64,000 nucleotides of DNA, taken from NCBI GenBank assembly GCA_018676675.1, contig JABHEG010000367.1, positions 62,001-126,000 of the forward strand, written 5' to 3'. Of this stretch, positions 44,686 to 52,969 are shown in pieces. Positions within the stretch are counted from its first letter, which is position 1; the number at the start of each line of letters is the position of its first letter. Source of the DNA: Lentisphaerota bacterium (GTDB taxonomy: Bacteria; Verrucomicrobiota; Lentisphaeria; Oligosphaerales; JABHEG01). Below the pieces are notes generated by a model, which was given only the letters and a program-made list of their open reading frames with translations, was not told the origin of the DNA and made no database searches. Position numbers and translations under genes: made by a program.

Positions 44686-45635
44686 GCGCTGAAACGACAT
44701 TGCGGGAGATCGCTGCCGACTTGCTTGGTACAGGTAAGGTCGATGTTGTGGTTGGGTACAGGAGAGGGGATGGGGCTTTGGTGGCGACACCGGCCTTTGT
44801 TTCGGATCCCGCGGAAGCCGACGTGCTCGTTTTCGATGTGACCTGTGAGAACAACCTTGCCAACTACCTACACCGGCTGGAAGGCAGGAAGGTTGCGGTT
44901 GTGGTGAAGGGGTGTGATGAGCGCTCGGTGATTGGCTTGATCCAAGAGGGACAGATCGCTCGTGACGACGTCGTGATCCTGGGGACTCCCTGCAGTGGCG
45001 TGATTGATCCGGAAGCGACTACTGCTTTGACGAAAGGCGGGGAGGTCGCCGAGGCCGTCCAAGAGGGTGCCACCTTGGTGCTGCGTCTCAGTTCAGGTGA
45101 GGAGGTGCTTGGGGATCTGTGCGAGCTGATCCATCCAGGTTGCCGCGAATGCTCGGTCAGGAATCCACGCCATGCCGACCATCTCATTGGTGATCTTGTC
45201 GATCAGCCTAGCATGCCTGACGTCTCCCCCGATGTGACTCGAGTCGAAGCGATGCCAACGGGGAAACGTTGGGAGTATTTCCAGCGTGAGATGGGAAAGT
45301 GCATCCTGTGCTTCGCTTGTCGGAGTGTTTGTCCTGCCTGTTACTGTAACGCGTGCTTCACCGATTCTTCGCAACCCAAGTGGATGAGCAAGAGCAGCGA
45401 TCCGTCTGACACGATGTTCTTCCACCTGACCCGGTTGTTGCACCTCACGGGCCGTTGCACCGGCTGTGGTGCCTGTGTTCGCGCTTGTCCTGTGAATGTT
45501 GATTTGCGCCTGTACAACGACAAGCTGCGGAACGATGTGAAGGACGTGTTTGAGTTTGAGGCTGGTCTGGATCCTGAGATCCCTGCCCCGTTGAGCTGTT
45601 TTCGTCTGGATGATAAGGACGACTTCATCAAGTGA
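44682..45635 (+). CDS. FlxC-like iron-sulfur protein (FdhB-related)
   Basis: ATG 44682 overlaps the mvhD stop (ATGA). The 317-residue product has an N-terminal half like formate-dehydrogenase beta or F420-dehydrogenase-type proteins (VDVVVGYRRGD, VAVVVKGCDERSVIGLIQEG, GTPCSGVID). A GCREC pair (C154, C157) leads to two clusters, C207-C210-C213-C217 with extra C220, C222, C225 (KCILCFACRSVCPACYC), and C259-C262-C265-C269. Among Flx (flavin oxidoreductase) gene sets of sulfate reducers, ferredoxin-type FlxB and FlxC stand between FlxA and FlxD; the order mvhD-this-next-FlxA matches. No FdhA is present, so a formate dehydrogenase is unlikely. Confidence 0.7.
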   Translation: MSAETTLREIAADLLGTGKVDVVVGYRRGDGALVATPAFVSDPAEADVLVFDVTCENNLANYLHRLEGRKVAVVVKGCDERSVIGLIQEGQIARDDVVILGTPCSGVIDPEATTALTKGGEVAEAVQEGATLVLRLSSGEEVLGDLCELIHPGCRECSVRNPRHADHLIGDLVDQPSMPDVSPDVTRVEAMPTGKRWEYFQREMGKCILCFACRSVCPACYCNACFTDSSQPKWMSKSSDPSDTMFFHLTRLLHLTGRCTGCGACVRACPVNVDLRLYNDKLRNDVKDVFEFEAGLDPEIPAPLSCFRLDDKDDFIK

Positions 45636-45694
45636 TCGTGGACCGTGGTCCGGGGGGGGATGAACGCCCACCCCGACTCCCCAGGAAAGGTGCG

Positions 45695-46774
45695 ATGGAG
45701 CACAAACAACTGGACAAAGCTTCACTGGCTGCGCTACTGACATCTCTGATGGCGGAGCAGACCGTGTTTGCCCCCGTTTTGCGTGATGGCGTGTCGACGT
45801 TCGACGTCTTGGCTGACATCGGCGACTTGGCATTTCCTGCCGATGGCATCCCGCGAGTGGCCCCGAAACAGGCGGTGATGCCGCGGACCGAGGTGCTCTT
45901 CTATTACCGGCTTGGGAAGAACACTGAGAAGATGGCACCCCCTCCGCCGGCAGAGCCGCAGGTTCTGTTTGGCGTCCACCCATGTGATGTGCAGGCAATC
46001 AAGGTACTGGACGCGGTGTTTGGGGCCGAACCGCACCCTGACGAATTGTACCTGGCCAGGCGTCGTGTTACCACGGTCGTTGGGCTTGGCGTAAGCCAGG
46101 AATCGGTCCCCCAACACCGTTTCTTCGAGAAGATGGGTATCAGCTCGATGGATGCGCGTGATTGCGACCTCTTTCTTACGCCACTGGCTGATGAGACCTA
46201 CGTGTTGGAGGTGCTGACCGAGCAAGGCCAGCAGCTTCTCGAACTGGCCGGGGAGTTACCGTGTGCAGACGCTGTGGCCTTGGCAAATGTAGGCAAGCTG
46301 CGTAAGGCGGCTGAGGAGCGTGTGACTCGCGAGATCGATGTGGATGTCCTGCAGGAGAAGCTGTCAGGCATGTTTGAGTCGGAGATGTGGGCAGGGATCG
46401 CCGACAAGTGTGTTGGCTGCGGAGCGTGCGCCTATCTCTGCCCTACCTGTCACTGCTTTGATATCCAGGACGAACGTCGCGGCGACACCGGTAGCCGGGT
46501 CCGCAACTGGGACACGTGCCAGTTCGAGGAGTTCACCAAGCACGCGTCGGGGCACAACCCGCGGACGTCACAGCACGGCCGTGCACGGCAGCGTATTATG
46601 CATAAATTTGAGTACGGATACCGGAATTTTGGGATCCCGTTTTGCACGGGGTGCGGGCGCTGCATTGGAGTGTGTCCGGTCAACAATAACCTGCTGACAA
46701 TGCTCGACGGGATCCGCAAGAGCGACCCACCGTCCGAATCAGATGGCAGTCCTACGAGCCCTGATGAGCTCTGA
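45695..46774 (+). CDS. FlxB-like iron-sulfur protein (AsrA/HydB-related)
   Basis: ATG 45695 is chosen for AGGAAAGG upstream; the frame also opens at 45632. The 359-residue product belongs to the 4Fe-4S dicluster family of AsrA and sulfhydrogenase beta subunits: FGVHPCDVQAIKVLD at ~92, TVVGLGVSQES, and two C-terminal clusters, C239-C242-C245-C249 with C252/C254 (KCVGCGACAYLCPTCHCFD) and C317-C320-C323-C327 (FCTGCGRCIGVCPVN). It should pass electrons between FlxA (next gene) and FlxC/MvhD. Sulfite reductase is unlikely as no AsrC or sirohaem protein is present. Confidence 0.75.
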   Translation: MEHKQLDKASLAALLTSLMAEQTVFAPVLRDGVSTFDVLADIGDLAFPADGIPRVAPKQAVMPRTEVLFYYRLGKNTEKMAPPPPAEPQVLFGVHPCDVQAIKVLDAVFGAEPHPDELYLARRRVTTVVGLGVSQESVPQHRFFEKMGISSMDARDCDLFLTPLADETYVLEVLTEQGQQLLELAGELPCADAVALANVGKLRKAAEERVTREIDVDVLQEKLSGMFESEMWAGIADKCVGCGACAYLCPTCHCFDIQDERRGDTGSRVRNWDTCQFEEFTKHASGHNPRTSQHGRARQRIMHKFEYGYRNFGIPFCTGCGRCIGVCPVNNNLLTMLDGIRKSDPPSESDGSPTSPDEL

Positions 46775-46786
46775 ACCCAAGTCACC

Positions 46787-47629
46787 ATGAACCCATATAT
46801 ACCTTATCCAGTAGTCATTGACCGTATCACGGCTGAGAACGATGCGGCGGACCTCAAGACCTTCCGGCTGCGCTTCAAGCGTCCTGAAGACCGGGAGCGT
46901 TTTGCGTTGCGCTGTGGGCAGTTCGCTGAGCTGTCGCTGCTCGGGCACGGGGAGGCCCCGATTGGCATTGCCTCATCGCCTTTGGATGCTGACTACGTAG
47001 AGTTCACGGTGAAGCGTTACGCCACAGGCGTGGTCACCACAGCCCTGCATCAGAGCGATGTAGGTCGGGAGATGGGTTTGCGCGGGCCGCTGGGTAACGG
47101 CTACCCGATCGAGCGCTTCGCCGGGAAGAATCTGGTGATCATCAGTGGTGGCTTTGCCGTGACGACCCTACGTTCGACCCTGAGGTATCTGTTGCATCCC
47201 GACATACGCGACACGATTGGGGACATTACGGTGGTCTACGGAGCACGATCCCCCGGCGAGCTCTGCTACAAGTCTGAGTTCTTGGAATGGCAGGCGCGCG
47301 CTGACATCGCTGTACATCTGACCGTTGATAAGGGCGATGCCACGTGGTCAGGACGTGAGGGATTCGTGCCAGCTGTGGTTGAGGATGTGCGCCCTTCAGC
47401 TGAGAACGCAATTTGCCTGATCTGCGGGCCGCCGATCATGCTGAAGTTCACGATTCCCGTCCTACGCGAACTCGGCTTTGGCGCAGATGACACGTACCTT
47501 TCCTTCGAGATGCGCATGAAATGCGGCATCGGTAAATGTGGTCGCTGCAATATCGGTAGCCGATACGTCTGTGTCGACGGTCCTGTTTTCTCACTTGCCG
47601 AAGTGGATGAGCTCCCCACCGAGTACTGA
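46787..47629 (+). CDS. FlxA-like FAD/NAD(P)-binding reductase
   Basis: The 280-residue product resembles AsrB/sulfhydrogenase gamma and FlxA. It has a FAD barrel (ALRCGQFAELSLLGHGEAPIG), a nucleotide-binding half (NLVIISGGFAVTTLRSTLRY, VVYGARSPGELCY, LICGPPIMLKF) and a C-terminal [2Fe-2S] site (RMKCGIGKCGRCNIGSRYVC, then VDGPVF). The glycines of the nucleotide loop are slightly altered (SGGFAVT rather than GGGIG). It would be a second NAD(P)H entry point besides NuoF. It is the last gene of the operon and ends just before an inverted-repeat element. Confidence 0.82.
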   Translation: MNPYIPYPVVIDRITAENDAADLKTFRLRFKRPEDRERFALRCGQFAELSLLGHGEAPIGIASSPLDADYVEFTVKRYATGVVTTALHQSDVGREMGLRGPLGNGYPIERFAGKNLVIISGGFAVTTLRSTLRYLLHPDIRDTIGDITVVYGARSPGELCYKSEFLEWQARADIAVHLTVDKGDATWSGREGFVPAVVEDVRPSAENAICLICGPPIMLKFTIPVLRELGFGADDTYLSFEMRMKCGIGKCGRCNIGSRYVCVDGPVFSLAEVDELPTEY

Positions 47630-47636
47630 GCTGCTG

Positions 47637-47977
47637 GTGGTGTCGGGCGGGAATAGCGGGCCCACCCCTTGCTGATGCCTGGATGTGGACGTGTTTCGGG
47701 CATCTTGGTGCGTACAGACGTACGTACCGAGGAGGCCGGGATGCTTCCGCGCCAGGGATCGGTGAGCCGTCGGCCGGGCGCTATTCCTCGGGTCAGCGTT
47801 CATCTGTGACGAGTGAGACCTTTCCGTTCTTTGGGCAACCCTCCCGGGCGGACCATTTTTCGCGATTCTGCGCCCGGGCTGCCAACGACGATGCTCGGCA
47901 TCGCCTCTTGCCATCCCGGACGAAGCCTCATCGAAGACTGGCCCGGGGGTGGGCTCGCTATTCCCGCCCGCCACCAC
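47637..47977. repeat. 341-bp element bounded by 32-bp inverted repeats
   Basis: The left arm 47637-47668 (GTGGTGTCGGGCGGGAATAG...) and the complement of the right arm 47946-47977 agree at 30 of 32 positions; GAGCT flanks both arms a few bases outside. The 277 bases between have no convincing gene. The arms lie against the stop codons of two convergent genes (FlxA and sulfatase). It looks like a MITE or a structured 3' element; other copies would need to be found to decide. Confidence 0.7.
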
Positions 47978-49515
47978 TAGCTCCCTTTTCCCGCTCCTTC
48001 AGGGAGCCATGGGAGCTGTTCGGTATAGGCATTCTGAAGTTGACTCCAGTACCTCCGATGTTTGTGAAGGAGGCGTGTCGGACTGTAACGTGTTTCCTGA
48101 TCGATCGCCCGATCGTGGTTGCTATCGGTCGTTGGCCTGTAGCGCTGAGTGAATTCTAGAAGGCGTTGCAGGAGGTCCATCTTCAGCGCTTGGTACTCGT
48201 CGTCATCCCACAGGTTCCTGGTCTCCCCCGGGTCATCGCTGTGGTGGTACAGCTCTCCACCTTCCTCACCCCCGTAGAAGACCAGTCGTGCGTTCTCGGT
48301 TCGTATGGCGGAGACTTTGCGGTTCAGCCAACACCATTCGCAGTAGACGGCGTCTTTGCCTGGAGCGCGGCCGTCCACAACCGGAACGAGGCTGATTCCC
48401 TCGCGTCCCGGGGGCAGAGGCACGTCACACAGTTCGCAGAGGGTGGGGTAGAGATCGATTGACTCGACCAATGCGTCGCAGGTGGTGTTGCCTGGGCCTC
48501 CCGGCCAACTCAGCAGGAACGGGATGCGCTGGATCGAGTCATAGATGCCGAAGTTCTTGTGGAAGAGACCGTGCTCGCCGGCGAAGTCTCCATGGTCAGC
48601 GGTGAAGAAGATGATGGTGTTATCCAGTTCTCCCTGTTCCCGGAGCGCGTCAAGCACTCGCCCGATCTCCATGTCGATGCAGGTGATCAGGGCGTAGTAG
48701 CTGGCGAGGCACCGCTTTAAGCGATCCTGATTGGGGTCGGCCAGGGGATACCCGCAGCCTTTCGCCAGGCGCTTGCGCATGAATGCCGGCTTTGATGCGA
48801 AACCGTTTTCGAAGTAGTCGAATGCGCTATCAGGCAGAACCATGTCTTTTGGGTCGTAGAGGTCGAAGTACTCCGGGGCGGGGGCAATTGGCGCGTGTGG
48901 GCGCTGGAAGCTCATGTGCACGAAGAAAGGCCGGGTGGCATCACGTTCTTCCAGGAACGTCACCGTTTCGCTGCCGGTGAAGTGTTCGATGGAATGCTCA
49001 TAGGGTAGCTTCGCGGGGGCGCTGCCGTCCAAAGTGTAGGCTTGCCCCGGCTTTGTACTCCCTTCCTCATAGAGGTCGCCCAACCCGTGGTCTGTGAGGT
49101 GTTTGAAGTAATGTGTCGTTTCCGGATCTCCCCGAAGGGCATCGCACAGATCCGTGTAACGAATGGACTCGAATGCATCCTCATCCCAGCGCCGGATCAT
49201 ATGGGCTTTGCCGAAGAGTCCCCCTTGATACCCATAGCGCCGGAACAGGCAGGCCAATGTGTCGGGCTCAGGCTCGGGCCACTCGGCATGGTTGTTGCCG
49301 AACATCCCGTGTGTGTGCATGTACTGACCGGTCATGAAACAGATACGTGAAGGGGAGCAGATGGGGTTGTTAGCGAACCCTCGGGTGAAGGTGACACCGC
49401 GCTGCGCGATCCAGTCCAGATTCGGTGTCTTTACGTTCGGGTGCCCAGCGTAACCCGTGCACAGATGGTGGAACTGGTCGGCCATGAGCCAGAGAACATT
49501 CGGACGTCTTGACAT
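47977..49515 (-). CDS. sulfatase, formylglycine type
   Basis: The start is ATG 49515 (AGGAG seven bases upstream), directly before the conserved RPNVLWLMADQ. The 512-residue enzyme has the Cys-type modification motif in NNPICSPSRICFMTGQ (CxPSR, Cys becomes formylglycine), early metal/substrate region QFHHLCTGYAGHPNVKTPNLD, FGKAHM, MSFQRPHAP and FTADHGDFAGEHGLFHKNFG. No signal peptide is seen from this start, so it may be cytoplasmic. It removes sulfate esters, probably from glycans. It lies 56 bases after rbsK on the same strand. Confidence 0.88.
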   Translation of the reverse strand: MSRRPNVLWLMADQFHHLCTGYAGHPNVKTPNLDWIAQRGVTFTRGFANNPICSPSRICFMTGQYMHTHGMFGNNHAEWPEPEPDTLACLFRRYGYQGGLFGKAHMIRRWDEDAFESIRYTDLCDALRGDPETTHYFKHLTDHGLGDLYEEGSTKPGQAYTLDGSAPAKLPYEHSIEHFTGSETVTFLEERDATRPFFVHMSFQRPHAPIAPAPEYFDLYDPKDMVLPDSAFDYFENGFASKPAFMRKRLAKGCGYPLADPNQDRLKRCLASYYALITCIDMEIGRVLDALREQGELDNTIIFFTADHGDFAGEHGLFHKNFGIYDSIQRIPFLLSWPGGPGNTTCDALVESIDLYPTLCELCDVPLPPGREGISLVPVVDGRAPGKDAVYCEWCWLNRKVSAIRTENARLVFYGGEEGGELYHHSDDPGETRNLWDDDEYQALKMDLLQRLLEFTQRYRPTTDSNHDRAIDQETRYSPTRLLHKHRRYWSQLQNAYTEQLPWLPEGAGKGS

Positions 49516-49571
49516 GTCGGTCTCCTGGTTCGGATCCAGCGTGATGTTTATTTGAGGCATCCGCCTGCAAG

Positions 49572-50456
49572 TCATCCCACAAAGGTCTCGACGGCGCCAC
49601 GCAGCGGGATTGAGTCCATAGCTCCGGGCTTTGTTACAGACAGTGCGGCGGCTTTGCACGCGAGCTGGAGGGCCTGTTTGACCGGCAGTCCTTCGAGTGT
49701 CCCGGCCAGGAAGTAGCCGATGAACGTGTCTCCGGCGGCGGTGGTGTCAACGGCATCCACGGCGTAGGCGGCAACGTGGAGTTCCGTGTCGGCATCCAGG
49801 AAGTGCACGCCCTTTTCGCCCAGGGTCAGGACGATTCGTGTGTCCGGCCAGCGCTGCCGAAGCGCGGGAGCAATGTCCGGCACATCAGCTGCTTGAGCCA
49901 GGGCTGCTCCTTCGTGCTCATTCACGATCAGTATGTCCACCAACTCGAGCGGGAACTCCTGTACAGCGGGAGTCATCGGTGCCGGATTGAAGCACACCGT
50001 GAGCCCGGCGGCGCGGCCGGCGCCGATGAGTTCGGCGGTCTTGTTGATCTCATTCTGAAGCAGCAGGACATCGCCTGGAGAACAGGTCGAGAGGGCGTTG
50101 GCCACGTGTTCATCCGAGATCTGCTGGTTTGCCCCGCCGAACAGAACGATGCTGTTTTGTCCGGACGCATCGACTTGGATGATGGCGTGGCCGCCTGGAG
50201 AGTCGGCAACGACGACGTTACCTACCTCAATCCCCTCGTCATCCATCTTGTCACGCAGCCACGTCCCCTCGTTCCCGATCATCCCTCCATGGCAAACAGT
50301 TGCCCCGGCTCGGGCGAGGGCGACCGATTGGTTTGCCCCCTTGCCGCCGGCAAACAGCTCGTAAGCCGTGCTGGGAATCGTCTCGCCCGGCTGGACGATG
50401 TGGTCCACAGCGTAGACATGGTCGAGGTTAAGCGAGCCGAAATTGAGCACTTTCAT
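49572..50456 (-). CDS. rbsK: ribokinase
   Basis: The start is ATG 50456 with GGGAGAA upstream. The 294-residue PfkB-family kinase has the ribokinase pattern: VLNFGSLNLDHVYAVDHIV, PGETIPSTAYELFAGGKGAN, QSVALARAGATV, the NEHEGAALAQAA region, LTLGEKGVHFLD, and the catalytic VDTTAAGDTFIGYFL with Asp base. It phosphorylates ribose (or a related sugar) to the 5-phosphate in the cytoplasm. It follows ahcY after a hairpin, so it may be on a separate transcript. Confidence 0.85.
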   Translation of the reverse strand: MKVLNFGSLNLDHVYAVDHIVQPGETIPSTAYELFAGGKGANQSVALARAGATVCHGGMIGNEGTWLRDKMDDEGIEVGNVVVADSPGGHAIIQVDASGQNSIVLFGGANQQISDEHVANALSTCSPGDVLLLQNEINKTAELIGAGRAAGLTVCFNPAPMTPAVQEFPLELVDILIVNEHEGAALAQAADVPDIAPALRQRWPDTRIVLTLGEKGVHFLDADTELHVAAYAVDAVDTTAAGDTFIGYFLAGTLEGLPVKQALQLACKAAALSVTKPGAMDSIPLRGAVETFVG

Positions 50457-50491
50457 CCGCGTTTCTCCCGTGCGTGTGGTCCGGAAACTAT

Positions 50492-50524
50492 GACGCACCG
50501 GTTGCTGAAGGCAACCGATGCGTC
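50492..50524 (-). terminator. 14-bp hairpin between ahcY and rbsK
   Basis: On the minus-strand RNA GACGCATCGGTTGC pairs with GCAACCGGTGCGTC over 14 bp, with one G-U pair that would be a C-A mismatch on the other strand, which supports the minus direction. It has a five-base loop and weak U-tract. It may end or attenuate the metK-adenosine kinase-ahcY transcript. Confidence 0.55.
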
Positions 50525-50552
50525 GGGGAGAAGTCAACTGTACTTGCGGGGC

Positions 50553-51962
50553 TCAGTAACGGTAGTGGTCCGGCTTGTAGGGGCCGTTAACCGGCACATC
50601 GATGTAGTCGGACTGTTTCTTGGAGAGGACCGTGAGATTCGCGCGGAGCTTCTCCAGATGGAGACGGGCGACTTCCTCGTCCAGTTCCTTTGAGAGGCAG
50701 TAGACGCCAACGTCGTAGTGTTTGGTCCAGAGGTCGATCTGGGCCAGAACCTGATTGGTGAACGAGTTGCTCATCACGAAACTGGGGTGCCCGGTGGCGC
50801 ACCCGAGATTCACAAGCCGGCCGTCAGCGAGGAGGATGATCGAGTGACCATCCGGGTAGACATACTTGTCGACCTGGGGCTTGATTGGCACGCATTCGAC
50901 CCCCGGCCACGCCTTGAGTTGGGAGACCTGAATCTCGTTGTCGAAGTGGCCGATATTGCAGACGATCGCTTGATCGCGCATGCCGGCCATGTGTTCGGCT
51001 GTGATGATGTCGCAACACCCGGTGCAGGTGACGAATATTTCGGCTTCGGCCAGGACATCTTCGGTGCGGACCACCTCGTACCCTTCCATGGCAGCCTGGA
51101 GGGCACAGATGGGATCGACTTCAGTGATCAACACGCGAGCTCCGAAACCGCGCAGGGCCTGGGCACACCCTTTGCCGACATCGCCGTAGCCGCAGACCAC
51201 ACACACTTTGCCGGCCACCATGACATCCGTCGCGCGTTTGATCCCGTCCGCGAGTGATTCCCGGCAACCATAGAGGTTGTCAAACTTGGACTTGGTTACC
51301 GAATCATTCACGTTGATGGCAGGAACGAGGAGTGTGCCCGCGTTGTTGCGTTGGTAGAGGCGGTGGACGCCTGTGGTCGTTTCCTCTGAGACGCCCTTCC
51401 AGTCGGCAGCCATGCCGTGCCAGAGCCCGGGAGCTTCGGTGAGGACTCGCTTGAGGCATGCCTGCAGGGCGACTTCGTCATCTGTGTCAGCGTCTCCATC
51501 CAGTACGCTGGGATCGTCTTCCGCATCGCAGCCCAAGTGGATCATCAGGGTGGCGTCGCCGCCATCGTCAACGATCAGGTTCGGCCCCTTGCCGCCGGGG
51601 AATGTCAGTGCCTGCAGCGTACACTCCCAGTAGTCTTCGAGGGTCTCTCCCTTCCAGGCAAAAACCGGGACGCCCGTTGCAGCGATCGCAGCGGCGGCGT
51701 GGTCCTGGGTGGAGTAGATATTGCAGGAGGCCCAGCGAACATCGGCGCCGAGCTCGACCAGCGTCTCGATGAGCACGGCTGTCTGAATGGTCATGTGGAG
51801 GCTGCCGCTGATGCGCGCACCGCTCAGGGGCTTTTCGGTGCCGAACTTGTCTCGCAACGCCACCAATCCCGGCATCTCCTTCTCGGCGATGTCGAGTTCT
51901 TTCCGCCCGAAGTCTGCCAGACTCAAGTCGGCAATCCAGTAGTTTTCCGTCTTCTGTGTCAT
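50553..51962 (-). CDS. ahcY: S-adenosylhomocysteinase
   Basis: ATG 51962 has AGGAAG upstream. The ~469-residue product hydrolyses S-adenosylhomocysteine to homocysteine and adenosine. Motifs: YWIADLSLADFGRKELDIAE, LSGSLHMTIQTA-like ISGSLHMTIQTAVLIETL, CNIYSTQDHAAAAIAATG, NNAGTLLVPAINVNDSVTKS, the NAD site VVCGYGDVGKGCAQALRG, TCTGCCDIITAEHM, and the closing GPYKPDHYRY. It lies ten bases after the adenosine-kinase-like gene in the SAM-recycling unit. Confidence 0.97.
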   Translation of the reverse strand: MTQKTENYWIADLSLADFGRKELDIAEKEMPGLVALRDKFGTEKPLSGARISGSLHMTIQTAVLIETLVELGADVRWASCNIYSTQDHAAAAIAATGVPVFAWKGETLEDYWECTLQALTFPGGKGPNLIVDDGGDATLMIHLGCDAEDDPSVLDGDADTDDEVALQACLKRVLTEAPGLWHGMAADWKGVSEETTTGVHRLYQRNNAGTLLVPAINVNDSVTKSKFDNLYGCRESLADGIKRATDVMVAGKVCVVCGYGDVGKGCAQALRGFGARVLITEVDPICALQAAMEGYEVVRTEDVLAEAEIFVTCTGCCDIITAEHMAGMRDQAIVCNIGHFDNEIQVSQLKAWPGVECVPIKPQVDKYVYPDGHSIILLADGRLVNLGCATGHPSFVMSNSFTNQVLAQIDLWTKHYDVGVYCLSKELDEEVARLHLEKLRANLTVLSKKQSDYIDVPVNGPYKPDHYRY

Positions 51963-51972
51963 GCTTTTCTTC

Positions 51973-52956
51973 CTATGCACTCAGGTCGGCAATCTCTTTC
52001 CGGATGTCCGGCCAACTGTCTTCTGGTATCACCGCACCAATCTGTTCCACGGCTACAGCGCCGAGGATCGCCCCGGCGGTGCCGGCTTGGGCGGGATCGT
52101 TTGAGCGGAGGAGGACGGCCAGGAAGCCGGCTGCCCAAAGGTCTCCGGCCCCGGTCGTGTCGATAGAGGTCGCTTTCCGAGCTTCGACCTCAACGACACC
52201 CGCATCTGTCCCTATGAGGGCACCCCTTGGCCCCAGCTTCACCACGGCTAGGGGGCAGAATGAGTTCAGCCTCTCCAAGGCCACGCGTTCATCCCCGGAG
52301 GCAGCGAAGGCGGCCGCTTCATCTTCATTGGCGAACACCATGTCGACGTATTCCCGCAGCATTCCGGGCAGGACGGGCCGGCAGGCTCGTACGACCTCAT
52401 GGGAGGCGAGGTCCAGACTCACGATGCATCCACACGCTTTGGCCGTCGTGAGGATGTGCAGCATGAGCTCCATATTGAAGAGCATGTACCCCTCGATATG
52501 GGCGTGCGTGCAGCCTCTGAAATCCTCTGGCGTGATATCATCGGGTGTGAGCATCGCGGAGGCCCCAAGGAAGGTCCGCATGGTACGTTCTGAATCTGGT
52601 GTTACCAGGCTGATACACGTTCCGGTGGGGGCGTCGTCGGTTGCTTTGAGGGCGTTCGTTTCTACTCCGCTCTGTTCCAGCGCCTCACGGTAGAATTCAC
52701 CTTCTGCATCAGTCCCGACTTTGGTCAGGAGACGAGCGGCTACACCGAGCTGGGCCAGCCCGACCACCGTATTGGCTGCTGAGCCTCCGGGAACACGCTG
52801 AGGGGGCGAGGGCAGGGCGCCGAGCAACGCACAGCGTTGCGCGTTGTCCAGCAGCTCCATGCCGCCTTTGTCGCCATCGATGCCATCGATAAAGGCATCA
52901 TCCACAAAGGCGAGTTGGTCGACCAGAGCGGCGCCGAAGCCGATGACTCGATGCAT
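51973..52956 (-). CDS. PfkB-family kinase, probably adenosine kinase
   Basis: The start is ATG 52956 (MHRVIGFGAALVD) with GGGGGAG seven bases upstream; a GTG six bases earlier is less likely. The ~327-residue product has PfkB hallmarks: PGGSAANTVVGLAQLG, AMLTPDDI, EDEAAAFAASGDER, VVKLGPRGALIG and the catalytic SIDTTGAGDLWAAGFLA. Position between metK and ahcY, with 13- and 10-base gaps, points to adenosine kinase removing the adenosine made by AhcY. Sequence alone allows other sugar or nucleoside kinases. Confidence 0.75.
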   Translation of the reverse strand: MHRVIGFGAALVDQLAFVDDAFIDGIDGDKGGMELLDNAQRCALLGALPSPPQRVPGGSAANTVVGLAQLGVAARLLTKVGTDAEGEFYREALEQSGVETNALKATDDAPTGTCISLVTPDSERTMRTFLGASAMLTPDDITPEDFRGCTHAHIEGYMLFNMELMLHILTTAKACGCIVSLDLASHEVVRACRPVLPGMLREYVDMVFANEDEAAAFAASGDERVALERLNSFCPLAVVKLGPRGALIGTDAGVVEVEARKATSIDTTGAGDLWAAGFLAVLLRSNDPAQAGTAGAILGAVAVEQIGAVIPEDSWPDIRKEIADLSA

Positions 52957-52969
52957 GTGCACGCTCCCC

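Noticed and set aside
44682..45635. Formate dehydrogenase beta subunit
   Set aside because: Similarity is limited to the cluster-rich family, and no FdhA molybdenum or tungsten subunit is encoded nearby.
45695..47629. Anaerobic sulfite reductase AsrAB
   Set aside because: The two proteins belong to the same broad families, but AsrC or any sirohaem protein is missing, and the mvhD-containing order fits Flx better.
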